From positions 3,895,001 to 3,959,000 of the forward strand of contig NZ_CP147247.1 in assembly GCF_002140975.2 (NCBI RefSeq): a stretch of 64,000 nt of DNA, read 5' to 3'. Origin of the DNA: Enterococcus sp. 9E7_DIV0242 (GTDB taxonomy: Bacteria; Bacillota; Bacilli; Lactobacillales; Enterococcaceae). The position numbers were made by a program, and so were the translations under genes. Of this stretch, positions 17,292-26,516 are shown piece after piece (position 1 is the stretch's first letter; each line of letters begins with the position of its first letter). The notes beneath the pieces are model-generated. The model was given only the letters and a program-made list of their open reading frames with translations. It was not told the origin of the DNA and searched no databases.

Positions 17292-18026
17292 ATGGAAGAG
17301 GTAATTATCGATATTCAGCACTTATATAAAGACTTTGGTGAGGTTCAAGTATTAAAGGACATTGACTATCAAATACAAAAAGGAGAAGTGACGGTTATCA
17401 TTGGTCCTTCCGGTTCAGGAAAGAGCACATTTTTACGGTGTTTGAATCTTCTTGAAGTACCAACTTCTGGTCAAATTTTCTTTGAAGGTACAGATATTAC
17501 AGATAAAAAAAATGATATCTTCAAAATGAGAGAAAAAATGGGGATGGTGTTCCAGCAGTTCAACTTGTTTCCAAATATGACGGTCATGGAAAACCTGATT
17601 TTGTCACCAATGAAAGTCAAAAAAATGACAAAAGAAGCCGCAGAACAGGTTGCATGGCAGCTATTAAAAAAGGTTGGTCTGGAAGAAAAAGCTACAGACT
17701 ATCCACAGTCTCTATCAGGAGGACAGCAACAAAGAATCGCGATTGCTCGAGCGCTGGCAATGGAGCCGGATATCATGCTTTTTGATGAGCCAACTTCTGC
17801 CTTAGATCCTGAGATGGTTGGTGAGGTATTGAGTGTCATGAAGGAATTAGTTGATGAAGGGATGACGATGGTGATCGTTACCCATGAGATGGGATTTGCG
17901 AGAGAAGTAGGAGATACGATTTTATTTATGGATGAGGGAATGATTGCTGAGAAAGGCTGTCCTGAACAGGTATTTGATCGACCTGAAAATAATCGGACGG
18001 CTGATTTTCTAAGCAAGGTGCTGTAA
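17292..18026 (+). CDS. Polar amino-acid ABC transporter ATP-binding protein
   Basis: A 244-residue GlnQ-type ATPase. Walker A is GPSGSGKST (near residues 38-46), the signature is LSGGQQQR, Walker B is [12 protein letters not shown] and the switch His is in VTHEMGFA. It energises uptake by the preceding permease. GGAGAG precedes the ATG. No terminator of its own was seen; a palindromic element follows. Confidence 0.92.
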   Translation: MEEVIIDIQHLYKDFGEVQVLKDIDYQIQKGEVTVIIGPSGSGKSTFLRCLNLLEVPTSGQIFFEGTDITDKKNDIFKMREKMGMVFQQFNLFPNMTVMENLILSPMKVKKMTKEAAEQVAWQLLKKVGLEEKATDYPQSLSGGQQQRIAIARALAMEPDIMLFDEPTSALDPEMVGEVLSVMKELVDEGMTMVIVTHEMGFAREVGDTILFMDEGMIAEKGCPEQVFDRPENNRTADFLSKVL

Positions 18027-18109
18027 GAAACCAATTCTAGTACAGACAGGAACTTATCAACAGCATTTATAGAAATTTCTGCTGAAATACAGTATAATAC
18101 TACAGAAGA

Positions 18110-18221
18110 GGTCGGGACAGAAGTGTCAAGCTCTTCGAAATTGGAAAAATTATCCGAAAATTGGTTTACCACTTTTGAGATAGTTCGACTGAGTTTCGAA
18201 AGAGCTGCTTCTGTCCCGACC
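18110..18221. repeat. 112-bp inverted-repeat (MITE-like) element
   Basis: The ends GGTCGGGACAGAAG (18110-18123) and their exact complement (18208-18221) continue inward with arms containing AGCTCTT and CGAAA. The whole element can fold into one long hairpin. A TATAAT sits just upstream at about 18093. It occupies most of the 338-base gap between the amino-acid transporter and yqeG and can act as a terminator-like barrier. Similar GGGACAGAAG-ended hairpins are common in enterococci, by recollection. No target duplication was found. Confidence 0.7.
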
Positions 18222-18364
18222 GTTTATTCGCCTGTAATGAAAACGAGCTGATGGGGTGAATTACTTTTAAAAAGCTAGTTTATCTGACATAGCCGTTTGC
18301 TTACTTTAGCACTTGTTTTGTGGTACTGGGCGAAATTTTATGTACATAGACGAGAGGAGTCACC

Positions 18365-18892
18365 ATGTTTTCAAATTTTAAACCAACTTGGATGGTCGAT
18401 GCGATTTATAAAGTTACGCCAGCGCAGTTACGTGAACTGGGAATCAAAGCAGTACTTACTGATTTGGATAATACATTGATCGCTTGGAATAATCCAGATG
18501 GCACAGAAGAATTATTAGTATGGATCGAAGAAATGAGGAATGCAGGACTACCTGTAATCGTTGTTTCAAATAACAAAGATAGTCGAATCAAACGAGCTGT
18601 AGAAGTTTTCGAGCTGGATTATGTAGCAAGAGCGATGAAGCCTTTGACAAAGGGCTTCAAGGAAGCACAGAAAAAGCTGAACCTAAAGCCGGAAGAAATG
18701 GTTATGGTTGGTGATCAGATCATGACAGACATCCGTGGGGCGAATGCTGCAGGTATCCGAAATATTTTGGTTCGTCCAATCGTAGATACAGATGGTTGGA
18801 ACACGCGAATCAATCGTTTTTTTGAACGAATAATCATGAAGCATTTAGCAAAGAAACACCCTGAGATGAAATGGAAAGGCGGATTAGAATGA
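18365..18892 (+). CDS. yqeG: YqeG-family HAD phosphatase
   Basis: A 175-residue HAD-IIIA phosphatase. Motif I is DLDNTLIAW, motif II is VVSNN, and motif III/IV is MVGDQIMTDIRGAN. The same order of yqeG, yqeH, yhbY, nadD, yqeK and rsfS is seen in Bacillus. The physiological substrate is not settled. AGAGGAG precedes the ATG; the stop overlaps the yqeH start (ATGA at 18889-18892). Confidence 0.9.
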   Translation: MFSNFKPTWMVDAIYKVTPAQLRELGIKAVLTDLDNTLIAWNNPDGTEELLVWIEEMRNAGLPVIVVSNNKDSRIKRAVEVFELDYVARAMKPLTKGFKEAQKKLNLKPEEMVMVGDQIMTDIRGANAAGIRNILVRPIVDTDGWNTRINRFFERIIMKHLAKKHPEMKWKGGLE

Positions 18893-19998
18893 GTGAATCA
18901 GTTCACTGTATCGGTTGTGGTGCAGAAATCCAGACAGAAAGACCGAATGAACTTGGCTATACGCCTCAAGCAGCGTTTGACAAAGGGATGGAAACAGGAG
19001 AAATGTATTGTCAACGTTGTTTCCGTTTGAGACACTATAATGACATTCAAGATGTACATTTGACCGATGATGACTTTTTACGTCTTTTGAACGAGCTTGG
19101 TCGTGAAGATGCGCTAATTGTGAATGTTGTAGATATATTTGATTTTAACGGCTCTCTAATCCCAGGGCTGCATCGATTTATCGGAGACAATCCAGTATTG
19201 CTTGTAGGGAACAAGAAAGACATCCTACCGAAATCCCTGAAGAAAGGGAAGCTGATCCAATGGATGAAAGAACGAGCGCATGAGCAAGGCTTGCGACCGT
19301 TGGAGGTTCTATTGACCAGTGCGAAGAAACCGCATGAGATGGATGAGCTGCTTGCGACAATTGAAAAATACCGTGAGGGTCGCGATGTTTATGTCGTTGG
19401 TGTAACGAATGTTGGAAAATCAACATTGATCAATCAAATCATCAAAAATACAGCTGGGGTGAAGGATCTGATTACCACATCTCAATTCCCGGGAACAACT
19501 TTGGATAAAATAGAAATTCCTCTAGATGATGGTCATTTTCTAATCGATACACCGGGAATCATCCATCGTCATCAGATGGCTCATTATCTTGGTAAGAAGG
19601 ATTTGAAGTTGATTGCACCCCAAAAAGAAATCAAGCCAAAAGTGTATCAGTTGAATCCGGAACAGACACTGTTCTTGGGTGGCTTGGCACGTTTTGATTT
19701 TATTCAAGGCAAGCGCAGCTCATTTATCGCCTATGCCTCGAATGATTTGATGATTCATCGCACGAAGCTGGTGAATGCAGATCAATTTTATGAGAAGCAT
19801 GTTGGAGGATTGTTACAGCCGCCAAGACCAGATGAAACAGATGATTTTCCGGAACTTGTACGCTTTGAGTTTTCGGTGAAAGAAAAAACAGATATCGTTT
19901 TTGCCGGTTTAGGCTGGATCACTGTACAGGAACCATGTGTTGTTGCAGGATGGGCGCCAAAAGGTGTTGAAGTTCTAAGAAGAAAAGCATTGATATAA
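18889..19998 (+). CDS. yqeH: Ribosome-biogenesis GTPase YqeH
   Basis: A 369-residue circularly permuted GTPase. An N-terminal zinc finger (CIGCG ... CQRC) comes first, then the G4 motif NKKD, G5 SAKK, G1 GVTNVGKST and G3 DTPG in the permuted order of the family, and a C-terminal RNA-binding region. YqeH is needed for 30S subunit assembly. ATG 18889 is chosen because it overlaps the yqeG stop; the frame extends to 18871 without a ribosome site. Confidence 0.93.
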   Translation: MSESVHCIGCGAEIQTERPNELGYTPQAAFDKGMETGEMYCQRCFRLRHYNDIQDVHLTDDDFLRLLNELGREDALIVNVVDIFDFNGSLIPGLHRFIGDNPVLLVGNKKDILPKSLKKGKLIQWMKERAHEQGLRPLEVLLTSAKKPHEMDELLATIEKYREGRDVYVVGVTNVGKSTLINQIIKNTAGVKDLITTSQFPGTTLDKIEIPLDDGHFLIDTPGIIHRHQMAHYLGKKDLKLIAPQKEIKPKVYQLNPEQTLFLGGLARFDFIQGKRSSFIAYASNDLMIHRTKLVNADQFYEKHVGGLLQPPRPDETDDFPELVRFEFSVKEKTDIVFAGLGWITVQEPCVVAGWAPKGVEVLRRKALI

Positions 19999-20019
19999 TA
20001 GATAGAGAGAAGGATTTTT

Positions 20020-20331
20020 GTGGAATTAAGAGGAAAGCAGAAGCGCTATTTAAGAAGTCAAGCGCATCATTTACAGCCGATTTTTCAAATCGGAAAAGGT
20101 GGACTGAATGACGAAATGATTGTTCAAGTCAACGAGGCACTGGAAAAACGTGAGTTGATCAAGGTCAGCTTGTTACAAAATACAGAAGAAGTGGCAGAAG
20201 ATGTTGCTGTTGTTATTGAGAGAAAAACAGGCTGTAACGTTGTTCAAGTTATCGGGCGAGTATTAGTCTTGTTCAAACCTTCTTCAAAAGAGAAGTATCA
20301 GAAATATTCTAAAGAGGTCAAAGCAATTTAG
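20020..20331 (+). CDS. yhbY: YhbY-type CRM-domain RNA-binding protein
   Basis: A 103-residue CRM-domain protein with the family's GKQKRYLRSQAHHL and QIGKGGLND (the GxxG RNA loop). It is associated with ribosome assembly. The start is GTG 20020, with GAAGGA six bases upstream. It lies between yqeH and nadD in the operon. Confidence 0.9.
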   Translation: MELRGKQKRYLRSQAHHLQPIFQIGKGGLNDEMIVQVNEALEKRELIKVSLLQNTEEVAEDVAVVIERKTGCNVVQVIGRVLVLFKPSSKEKYQKYSKEVKAI

Positions 20332-20354
20332 CAAAGTATTGGAGGAATCAATCG

Positions 20355-21002
20355 ATGAAGGCAACAGCCAGTGCGATAAGAGGAACTCAAACAATTGTTA
20401 AGGAAGAACTACAGCTTTTTCAAAAGCGCAAACAGGTAGGACTACTAGGTGGAAACTTTAATCCAGTACATTTAACACATTTAGTCATTGCAGAACAAGT
20501 ACATCAACAACTAGGTTTGGATAAGGTCTATTTGATGCCATCGTACTTGCCGCCCCACGTAGATGAAAAGAAAACGATCGACAGTGAGCATCGACTTGCG
20601 ATGTTAGAACTGGCGGTTGAAGACAATCCTAATTTGGCTATAGAGCCGATCGAGTTGATACGAAAAGGGAAGAGTTATACGTACGATACGATGAAGGCAT
20701 TGATTCAAAACAATCCTGATACGGATTACTATTTTATTATCGGCGGTGATATGGTAGAGTATTTACCTAAATGGTATAACATCGATGAACTGATCCATAT
20801 GGTGAGTTTTGTTGGTACACGCCGTCCTAATTATGGCATAGAAACACCGTACCCTATCATCTGGGTCGATACACCGCAAATGGATATCAGCTCCAGTATG
20901 ATACGGGAAAAAATCCAAAATAACTGCTCCATCCGCTACCTTCTCCCAGATAATGTGATAAACTATATCTACGAGAAGGGACTGTATATAGATGGAATTT
21001 AG
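20355..21002 (+). CDS. nadD: Nicotinate-mononucleotide adenylyltransferase
   Basis: A 215-residue nucleotidyltransferase that makes deamido-NAD from nicotinate mononucleotide and ATP. The signature is GGNFNPVHLTHL (His/His pair intact; the usual first T is N), and the C-terminal SSSMIREKI binds ATP phosphates. It has an N-terminal extension of about 25 residues before the Rossmann fold. It has a GGAGG site and overlaps yqeK by 11 bases. Confidence 0.92.
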   Translation: MKATASAIRGTQTIVKEELQLFQKRKQVGLLGGNFNPVHLTHLVIAEQVHQQLGLDKVYLMPSYLPPHVDEKKTIDSEHRLAMLELAVEDNPNLAIEPIELIRKGKSYTYDTMKALIQNNPDTDYYFIIGGDMVEYLPKWYNIDELIHMVSFVGTRRPNYGIETPYPIIWVDTPQMDISSSMIREKIQNNCSIRYLLPDNVINYIYEKGLYIDGI

Positions 21003-21579
21003 CGGAGATTATACACCGTTCAAACGGGAAGAATTGATGCAGAAGGTTCAGATGCAGATGAGTGAACGTCGCTTTATCCATGTCCTTGGTGTGGAGGAAG
21101 CGGCAGTCGCTTTAGCAGCTAAATACGACTGTTCTAAAGAAAAGGCCAGTATTGCCGCGTTAACGCATGATTATGCAAAAGAACGCCCGGATGATGAATT
21201 TCGTTTGATCATCGAGCGGGATGGCTATAACCCTGAGTTGTTGGATTATGGCAATGCTATCTGGCATGGATTGGTAGGTGCCGATATGGTGCAGCGAGAA
21301 TTGGGGATTGACGATGAAGAGATATTGACAGCGATTCGCCTGCATACGACGGGGGCAGCAGATATGTCTTTATTGGATAAAATCATCTATGTTGCAGATT
21401 ATATTGAACCAAATAGGAATTTTCCGGGAGTTAAAGAGGCTAGAGAACTAGCGTTGATTGATTTGGATGAAGCTGTTGCTTATGAAACCAAGCACACCTT
21501 ACAACATTTAATCGATCAAGAACAAAAAATATACCCTAAAACGATTGAAACGTATAATCGTTGGGTCGTGAACAATTAA
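20992..21579 (+). CDS. yqeK: YqeK HD-domain nucleotide hydrolase
   Basis: A 195-residue HD-domain protein; metal ligands are His in RRFIHVLGVEE, the HD pair in LTHDYAKE, and the later IWHG and RLHTTG. YqeK homologues hydrolyse diadenosine tetraphosphate symmetrically. Its start overlaps the nadD end, so translation is probably coupled. It lies just before rsfS. Confidence 0.9.
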   Translation: MEFSGDYTPFKREELMQKVQMQMSERRFIHVLGVEEAAVALAAKYDCSKEKASIAALTHDYAKERPDDEFRLIIERDGYNPELLDYGNAIWHGLVGADMVQRELGIDDEEILTAIRLHTTGAADMSLLDKIIYVADYIEPNRNFPGVKEARELALIDLDEAVAYETKHTLQHLIDQEQKIYPKTIETYNRWVVNN

Positions 21580-21594
21580 TAGGAGGGAACTATC

Positions 21595-21948
21595 ATCGAT
21601 AGTCAGAAAATTTTAGAAATCGCTGTAAAAGCAGCTGATTCAAAAAGAGCAGAAGATATTGTTGCACTTGAGGTTCAGGGAATCTCTCTTTTAGCCGATT
21701 ACTTTATGATTTGTCAGGCAAACAGTGACAGACAGATCAATGCAATCGTGGAAGAGATTCTCGATCAAGAAGAACAAGCAGGTGTTGAAGTGAAACGCGT
21801 TGAAGGAAAAGATGGAGGCAAGTGGGTCCTAATTGATCTTGGGGATGTCATCGCACATGTTTTTCAGGCTTCTGAACGTACATTTTATAACCTTGAAAAG
21901 CTTTGGGCAGATGCACCACTTGTAAATATCCAACAATGGGTAGATTAA
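21595..21948 (+). CDS. rsfS: Ribosomal silencing factor RsfS, probable ATC start codon
   Basis: The RsfS fold starts well before the first in-frame ATG (21706): codons 21601-21705 encode SQKILEIAVKAADSK and RAEDIVALEVQGISLLADYF, the conserved N-terminus. In that frame there is no ATG, GTG, TTG or CTG after the in-frame stop TAG at 21580-21582. An AGGAGGG site (21581-21587) lies seven bases before ATC 21595, the best start; ATC 21592 is the only other choice near it. The product is 117 residues. RsfS binds uL14 and blocks subunit joining during starvation. ATC/ATT starts are discriminated by IF3, so the gene may respond to IF3 activity. Confidence 0.85.
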   Translation: MDSQKILEIAVKAADSKRAEDIVALEVQGISLLADYFMICQANSDRQINAIVEEILDQEEQAGVEVKRVEGKDGGKWVLIDLGDVIAHVFQASERTFYNLEKLWADAPLVNIQQWVD

Positions 21949-21949
21949 A

Positions 21950-22687
21950 ATGACGTACAAAACATTTGCGTTTGTCTATGATGAAGTCATGGATGAAACG
22001 CTGTATGAACAATGGCTGGACTTTTCCAAAAGACATTTACCAAGTCAAACAAAAAGAATTCTTGAGCTTGCTTGTGGGACAGGGCGTTTAGCTGTTGATT
22101 TTGCCAAGGCCGGTTATGAAGTAACTGCTTTGGATTTATCAGAGGAAATGTTAGCTATTGCCAGCAAACGTGCTGTAGAGAAAGAGGTCGATATCCAGTT
22201 TGTCCAAGGTGATATGCTTGAGCTTTCAGAGGTTGGACAATATGAGGCGATTACCTGTTTCTCTGATTCTCTGTGTTACATGGAGAATCGCCGTGATGTT
22301 CAACAGGTGTTTGATGAGGTGTATCAGGCGTTGGAGGAAGAGGGGACATTCATTTTTGATGTTCACTCCGTTCATCAGATTGATACGGTTTTTCCGGACT
22401 ACAGCTATCATTATCAGACGGAAGAGTTCGCTTTTCTTTGGGATAGCTATGTAGGAGAAAAAACACATAGTATCGAGCACTTCCTGACTTTCTTTGTAAA
22501 ACGGGAAGAAGAGTCAACAATTTTTATTCGTAAGGATGAGCTGCATAAAGAACGTACGTATACCTTAGAAACGTATTTGATGATGCTGGAAAGCAGCGGC
22601 TTCATGGATGTTGAAGTCTATGCCGATTTTACAGATGAGCAGCCCAAAGAAGAGAGCGCACGCTGGTTCTTTGTCTGTCAGAAGTAA
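21950..22687 (+). CDS. Class I SAM-dependent methyltransferase
   Basis: A 245-residue methyltransferase with motif I LELACGTGRLAVDFA, an acidic end to strand 2 (ALDLSEEML) and FVQGDMLEL. It begins one base after the rsfS stop and is the last gene of this operon, as in other Lactobacillales. The substrate is not known. A terminator follows. Confidence 0.85.
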   Translation: MTYKTFAFVYDEVMDETLYEQWLDFSKRHLPSQTKRILELACGTGRLAVDFAKAGYEVTALDLSEEMLAIASKRAVEKEVDIQFVQGDMLELSEVGQYEAITCFSDSLCYMENRRDVQQVFDEVYQALEEEGTFIFDVHSVHQIDTVFPDYSYHYQTEEFAFLWDSYVGEKTHSIEHFLTFFVKREEESTIFIRKDELHKERTYTLETYLMMLESSGFMDVEVYADFTDEQPKEESARWFFVCQK

Positions 22688-22705
22688 GCAAAGACATAAG
22701 AAATG

Positions 22706-22750
22706 AACGCTGAGAGACGTACGAGATTAGTAGACGGCTCTCAGCGTTTT
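22706..22750 (+). terminator. Terminator of the yqeG-rsfS operon
   Basis: The 11-bp perfect stem AACGCTGAGAG / CTCTCAGCGTT (22706-22716 with 22738-22748) is followed by TTTT. Confidence 0.8.
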
Positions 22751-22784
22751 AATGATTCTAACTGGAAAGCGATGTGAAGAAGAG

Positions 22785-23960
22785 ATGAACGCTTGTGGCA
22801 TCATAGTAGAGTACAATCCTTTTCATAGCGGACATGCATATCATGTACAGAATGCACGCGAGTTATCCGATGCAGATGTAGTTATTGCGGTAATGAGCGG
22901 CAACTTTCTGCAACGAGGAGAACCTTCAATTTTGGATAAATGGACACGTGCTAAAGAAGCCTTGGAGAATGGTGTAGACTTGGTTGTCGAGCTTCCTTTT
23001 GTGTGGGCGGTTCAGTCGGCTGATTATTTTGCTCGAGGAGGGGTAAAACTCCTGCAGGCGTTGAATTGTGATGCGCTGTGCTTTGGTACGGACAGTGATA
23101 AACCAATTGATTATGAAGCGTTTGGTCGATTTGCAGTTGAAAATAAAGAATTGATTGAAAAAACATATAAAGAGCTAGGTGAAAAGCACCTGAGCTACCC
23201 ACAGCAGATGACTCATGTCTTCCAAAGACTTTATCCAGAGCTGCATCTAGATTTTGCTTCGCCCAACCATGTTTTGGGCTTGAGCTATGCAAAAGAGAAT
23301 GCAAAGTACACTCACCCGATGAAGTTGTTACCTTTAAAGCGAAAAATCACTCAGTACAATGAAGAAATAATCCATCAGCAGTTTGCAAGTGCTACGGCAG
23401 TAAGAGTCGGTGCTTTTAACCAAACCTGGCAAGAGTTGGAATCCGTACTTCCAGAAAATACTTATAGAGATTTGAAGACAGGACCATTGGTTTCTTGGGA
23501 AAATTATTGGCCATTGCTGAAATACCGCTTGATAGCCAGTTCAGAGGAAGAGCTACGTGGTATTTATCAGATGAATGAGGGTATCGAGTATAGAGTGAAA
23601 GAAATGGCGTTGAAGGCAGAAAGCTTCACTCATTTCATAGAATTAGTCAAGACGAAGCGGTATACGTGGACCCGACTGCAACGCTTAGCTACCTACACAT
23701 TAATGAATATTTCGGAACAAGAGATTGAATTAGGCTGGAAGAATAGTAGTTTACGTATTTTAGGAATGTCTGAAATGGGCCAGAAGTATTTGAAAGAACA
23801 AAAAGAAACGGCCAGCTTGCCGATTTTGACAAAAAACTCAAAAAAAATGAGTAGTTACCTTGATACAGGCTTGAAGAGCGATCGTGTCTACCAATTGGGA
23901 AACTCGAGGATTCTGGAACAGAGTTCTGGACGTTTTCCAATACGAATAAAAAATGCTTAA
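22785..23960 (+). CDS. tmcAL: tRNA(Met) cytidine acetate ligase (YlbM family)
   Basis: A 391-residue nucleotidyltransferase-fold protein with [16 protein letters not shown] at its N-terminus, then [15 protein letters not shown]. Homologous B. subtilis TmcAL activates acetate with ATP and acetylates C34 of elongator tRNA-Met. ATG 22785 is chosen, because family members begin two residues before the [10 protein letters not shown] motif; the frame is open from 22752, directly after the terminator. The following yebC-type gene has its own promoter. Confidence 0.85.
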   Translation: MNACGIIVEYNPFHSGHAYHVQNARELSDADVVIAVMSGNFLQRGEPSILDKWTRAKEALENGVDLVVELPFVWAVQSADYFARGGVKLLQALNCDALCFGTDSDKPIDYEAFGRFAVENKELIEKTYKELGEKHLSYPQQMTHVFQRLYPELHLDFASPNHVLGLSYAKENAKYTHPMKLLPLKRKITQYNEEIIHQQFASATAVRVGAFNQTWQELESVLPENTYRDLKTGPLVSWENYWPLLKYRLIASSEEELRGIYQMNEGIEYRVKEMALKAESFTHFIELVKTKRYTWTRLQRLATYTLMNISEQEIELGWKNSSLRILGMSEMGQKYLKEQKETASLPILTKNSKKMSSYLDTGLKSDRVYQLGNSRILEQSSGRFPIRIKNA

Positions 23961-23985
23961 CAAAAGCCACTACTACAAGTATAAT
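23957..23985 (+). promoter_or_regulatory. Promoter of the yebC-type gene
   Basis: TTAACA (23957-23962), a 17-base spacer and a consensus TATAAT (23980-23985) lie about 44 bases before the yebC start codon. Confidence 0.7.
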
Positions 23986-24028
23986 GGAAAAGGTTATTAT
24001 TATAAAAATAAGAAAGCGAAGTGAGAAT

Positions 24029-24748
24029 ATGGGCCGTAAATGGGCAAATATTAAAGAAAAAAAAGCTGCCAAAGATGCAAATAACAGTCGCGTTTATGCA
24101 AAATTTGGTATTGAAATCTATGTCGCAGCAAAATCAGGTGATCCTGATCCCCATGCAAATCAAAAATTACGGTTTGTCATCGAACGAGCTAAAACATACA
24201 ATGTACCAAAGCACATTATTGATCGAGCGATTGAAAAAGCAAAGGGGTCAGGGGATGAGCAGTATTCAGAATTGCGTTATGAAGGTTTTGGGCCGAATGG
24301 TTCAATGGTCATTGCAGATGCTCTGACAAATAATGTGAACCGTACAGCAGCAGATGTACGTGCTGCATTTGGTAAAAATGGTGGGAATATGGGTGTCAGC
24401 GGTGCCGTTTCGTATATGTTCGATAATACAGCAATTATTGGATTTGAAGGATCGGATGCAGATGATATTTTAGAATATTTAATGGAAAAAGATATTGATG
24501 TGCGTGATGTTGTTCAAGAAGATGATCAAGTCATTGTGTATGGAGAGCCAGAAGACCTGCATACGATCCAAGAAGCATTAAAGGAAAAAGGGATCGAAGA
24601 ATTTTCTGTCACTGAATTGGAAATGGTCGCACAAAATGATGTAACATTAACTGGCGACGATTTAGAAAAATTTGAAAAAATGATTGATGTTTTAGAAGAT
24701 TTGGAAGACGTTCAAAAAGTTTACCACAATGTTGATTTAGGGGAATAG
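24029..24748 (+). CDS. yebC: YebC/PmpR-family transcriptional regulator or translation factor
   Basis: A 239-residue protein with the invariant N-terminal [17 protein letters not shown] and the later [10 protein letters not shown]. Members have been described as DNA-binding regulators and, more recently, as factors that help ribosomes through proline stretches. ATG 24029 is preferred because the protein family begins with MGRKW/MAGHSKW; the extension to 23984 would start within the promoter. It ends in a terminator that the insertion sequence abuts. Confidence 0.9.
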   Translation: MGRKWANIKEKKAAKDANNSRVYAKFGIEIYVAAKSGDPDPHANQKLRFVIERAKTYNVPKHIIDRAIEKAKGSGDEQYSELRYEGFGPNGSMVIADALTNNVNRTAADVRAAFGKNGGNMGVSGAVSYMFDNTAIIGFEGSDADDILEYLMEKDIDVRDVVQEDDQVIVYGEPEDLHTIQEALKEKGIEEFSVTELEMVAQNDVTLTGDDLEKFEKMIDVLEDLEDVQKVYHNVDLGE

Positions 24749-24761
24749 ATAAAAAAGAAAG

Positions 24762-24812
24762 CACCTCCCAAAAATAGTCCGGACAAAGGACGAATTTTTG
24801 GGAGGTGTTTTT
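24762..24812 (+). terminator. Terminator of yebC, abutted by the IS insertion
   Basis: The 14-bp stem CACCTCCCAAAAAT / ATTTTTGGGAGGTG (24762-24775 with 24794-24807) is followed by TTTTTAT. The IS target duplication (24807-24814) starts on the last base of the stem, so the insertion went into the terminator's T tract. Confidence 0.9.
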
Positions 24813-24863
24813 ATGGTTCTATGTCAATTTGTGTTGGTAGGACAAAAAACTGAATAAAATCAT

Positions 24864-24915
24864 AGAACTTGGAATAAAAATCAGAGATATTCTGGTTTTG
24901 TTTCAAGTTCTTTTT
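24864..24915 (+). terminator. Terminator-like hairpin inside the IS left end
   Basis: AGAACTTG (24864-24871) pairs with CAAGTTCT (24904-24911), inner bases AATCAGA and TCTGGTT pair too, and T5 follows. It would stop plus-strand transcripts entering the IS antisense to the transposase. A second, longer hairpin follows at 24992-25050 (TAAATCG/CGATTTA outside GTAGCTGT/ACAGCTAC). Neither encodes a plausible protein. Confidence 0.6.
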
Positions 24916-25088
24916 AGAAATAGGAGGACCTCTGCCAATTATCTGGGCAGCTGGCCGGAAGCGACTTGGCAAAAAGCGCCAATTCCATTCCTAAATCGAG
25001 TCAAAGTAGCTGTACATGTACTTGGATAACAGCTACTAATTCCCGATTTACCTTTATAGCTGCAGAGATATTGGTTGTGAGCCTCCTT

Positions 25089-26373
25089 TTAATCTTGAGA
25101 AAAAACAAGACCTTGAATAATATAAATACGAGAACGAAAATGATAGAAATTACGGTAGCCATAAGCAATCCGTTTGATTACCTTAATCTTGTTATTCAAC
25201 CCTTCTGTAATCCCATTAGAAAAAGAAAAACTGAACGCATTGGTAATTCCTTGCTTGTGCTTCTTGAAGAATCTCAACTTCTTTTTGAACCAGAAAGGCA
25301 GTCGGGGATCTAGTGTATCAAGTTCTTCAAAGAAACGCTTAGCTTCGCGATGAGTAAAGGCATATTTAAGAAACTGAATGGTATCGTAAGCAATACGCAA
25401 GGTTGAATCGTAGCTAAGTAATTCATCGACAATGTCTGTCTGAGTTAATGGACGTTTGAATAGTGAATGATAGGGACGATGTTGACTATCCAATTCAACT
25501 GAATCTTTTAGAAGTAACTTCCAATACCGTTTGAGTCGACGGTATTGCTTCTGTTCTTGTGGTGAGGAATGCCGAAAGGCATTCATTGTCTTTATCCGTA
25601 GTTGATTTAATGCTCGATTCATTTGTTGGACAATGTGAAATCGGTCAGTAACGAGTTGGGCATTTGGAAACACGGACTTGAGTAATTGATCATAGCTCGC
25701 ATTCATGTCCATGACTAGGTACTTTACGTTTTCTCGGGCTTCTTTTGTGTATCGCATAAAGTGTCGGGTTAAGTGCGTCAGTCGACGGTCTTCAAGTACT
25801 TCAAGAATCTTGTTGGTTTCTCCATTAACACAAATAAAACTCATGGCCCCTTCGCAAGATTTCATTGATTGGAATTCATCAATACATAAAATCTTTGGAA
25901 GAAATCGCCAATTTGGAGAATAAGAAGCAGCTAGCTCCTCCATTAAGCGAAGAACCGTCACGTCTGAAACGAAATGTTTTTGGGCAATCTCTTTCCTAGA
26001 AACATTTTTCTTTAAATCAAGTATGATTTGGAGACAGAGTTGCTTTGATAAATGATGGTGTTCTTCAACTAACTCTGTCTGAGCGTGAAAAGTTGAGTGA
26101 CACTCATGACAACGAAAGCGCGAACGTCTCAGTTCCAATAAAGTCAGACGACCATTAAATGCAGGTAATTGAGTGTGCCCGATGGTAACCATTTTTGATG
26201 ATCTGTCCTTGATTTTTTATCCCACAGTTTTTGCAATGTGTAGGTATATACGTAAGTGTTGCTTTGATGACCTGAGCTTCAACCCCTTTTAGGTGTCTGT
26301 ATTCAAGCCAATCCTCTCCAAAGGAGAGATGTTTATCTGTTAGTCCAAGCAATAATCTGGTATTCTTATCCAT
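25089..26373 (-). pseudogene. ISL3-family transposase, frameshifted
   Basis: The N-terminal part (from ATG 26373: zinc-ribbon half CKNCGIKNQGQIIKNGYHRAH) and the remainder (HTQLPAFNGRLTLLELRRSR onward: second zinc pair CHEC, helix-turn-helix, DDE core with LCIDEF, LVMDMNAS and NGITEGLNNKIK) lie in different frames. The switch is near 26172-26180, where a CACACA-type repeat appears to have lost two bases; restoring them gives a continuous ISL3 transposase of about 428 residues. There is no sign of a programmed slippery site. The DDE domain is otherwise complete, so the loss is recent, or the junction is a sequencing error. Confidence 0.85.
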
Positions 26374-26516
26374 AGAGGAACAACCTTTCTGATGATTTGT
26401 GATTTTGGTCGATTTCATTTTATCAGTTTGTTGTTCCTTTTTGGTGTTTAAACACTTAAAAAGTGTTGGTAGATTTTCCTTAAGGATTTTCCACCAACAC
26501 AATATATTATAGAACC

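Larger units (their letters stand above)
24815..26516 (-). mobile_element. ISL3-family insertion sequence, 1702 bp
   Basis: Left end GGTTCTATGTCAATTTGTGT continuing TGGTAG from 24815; right end, read on the minus strand from 26516, GGTTCTATAATATATTGTGT continuing TGGTGG. The outer eight and inner ten bases match, giving ~26-bp imperfect inverted repeats. GTTTTTAT is repeated directly outside both ends (24807-24814 and 26517-26524), the 8-bp target duplication expected for ISL3. It carries one transposase gene on the minus strand, now frameshifted, plus about 250 bp of non-coding hairpin-rich DNA at the left. Confidence 0.93.

Noticed and set aside
24966..25313. A 115-residue plus-strand frame in the left part of the IS
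   Set aside because: It overlaps the transposase in antisense and spans the hairpins; no ribosome site and no family pattern.
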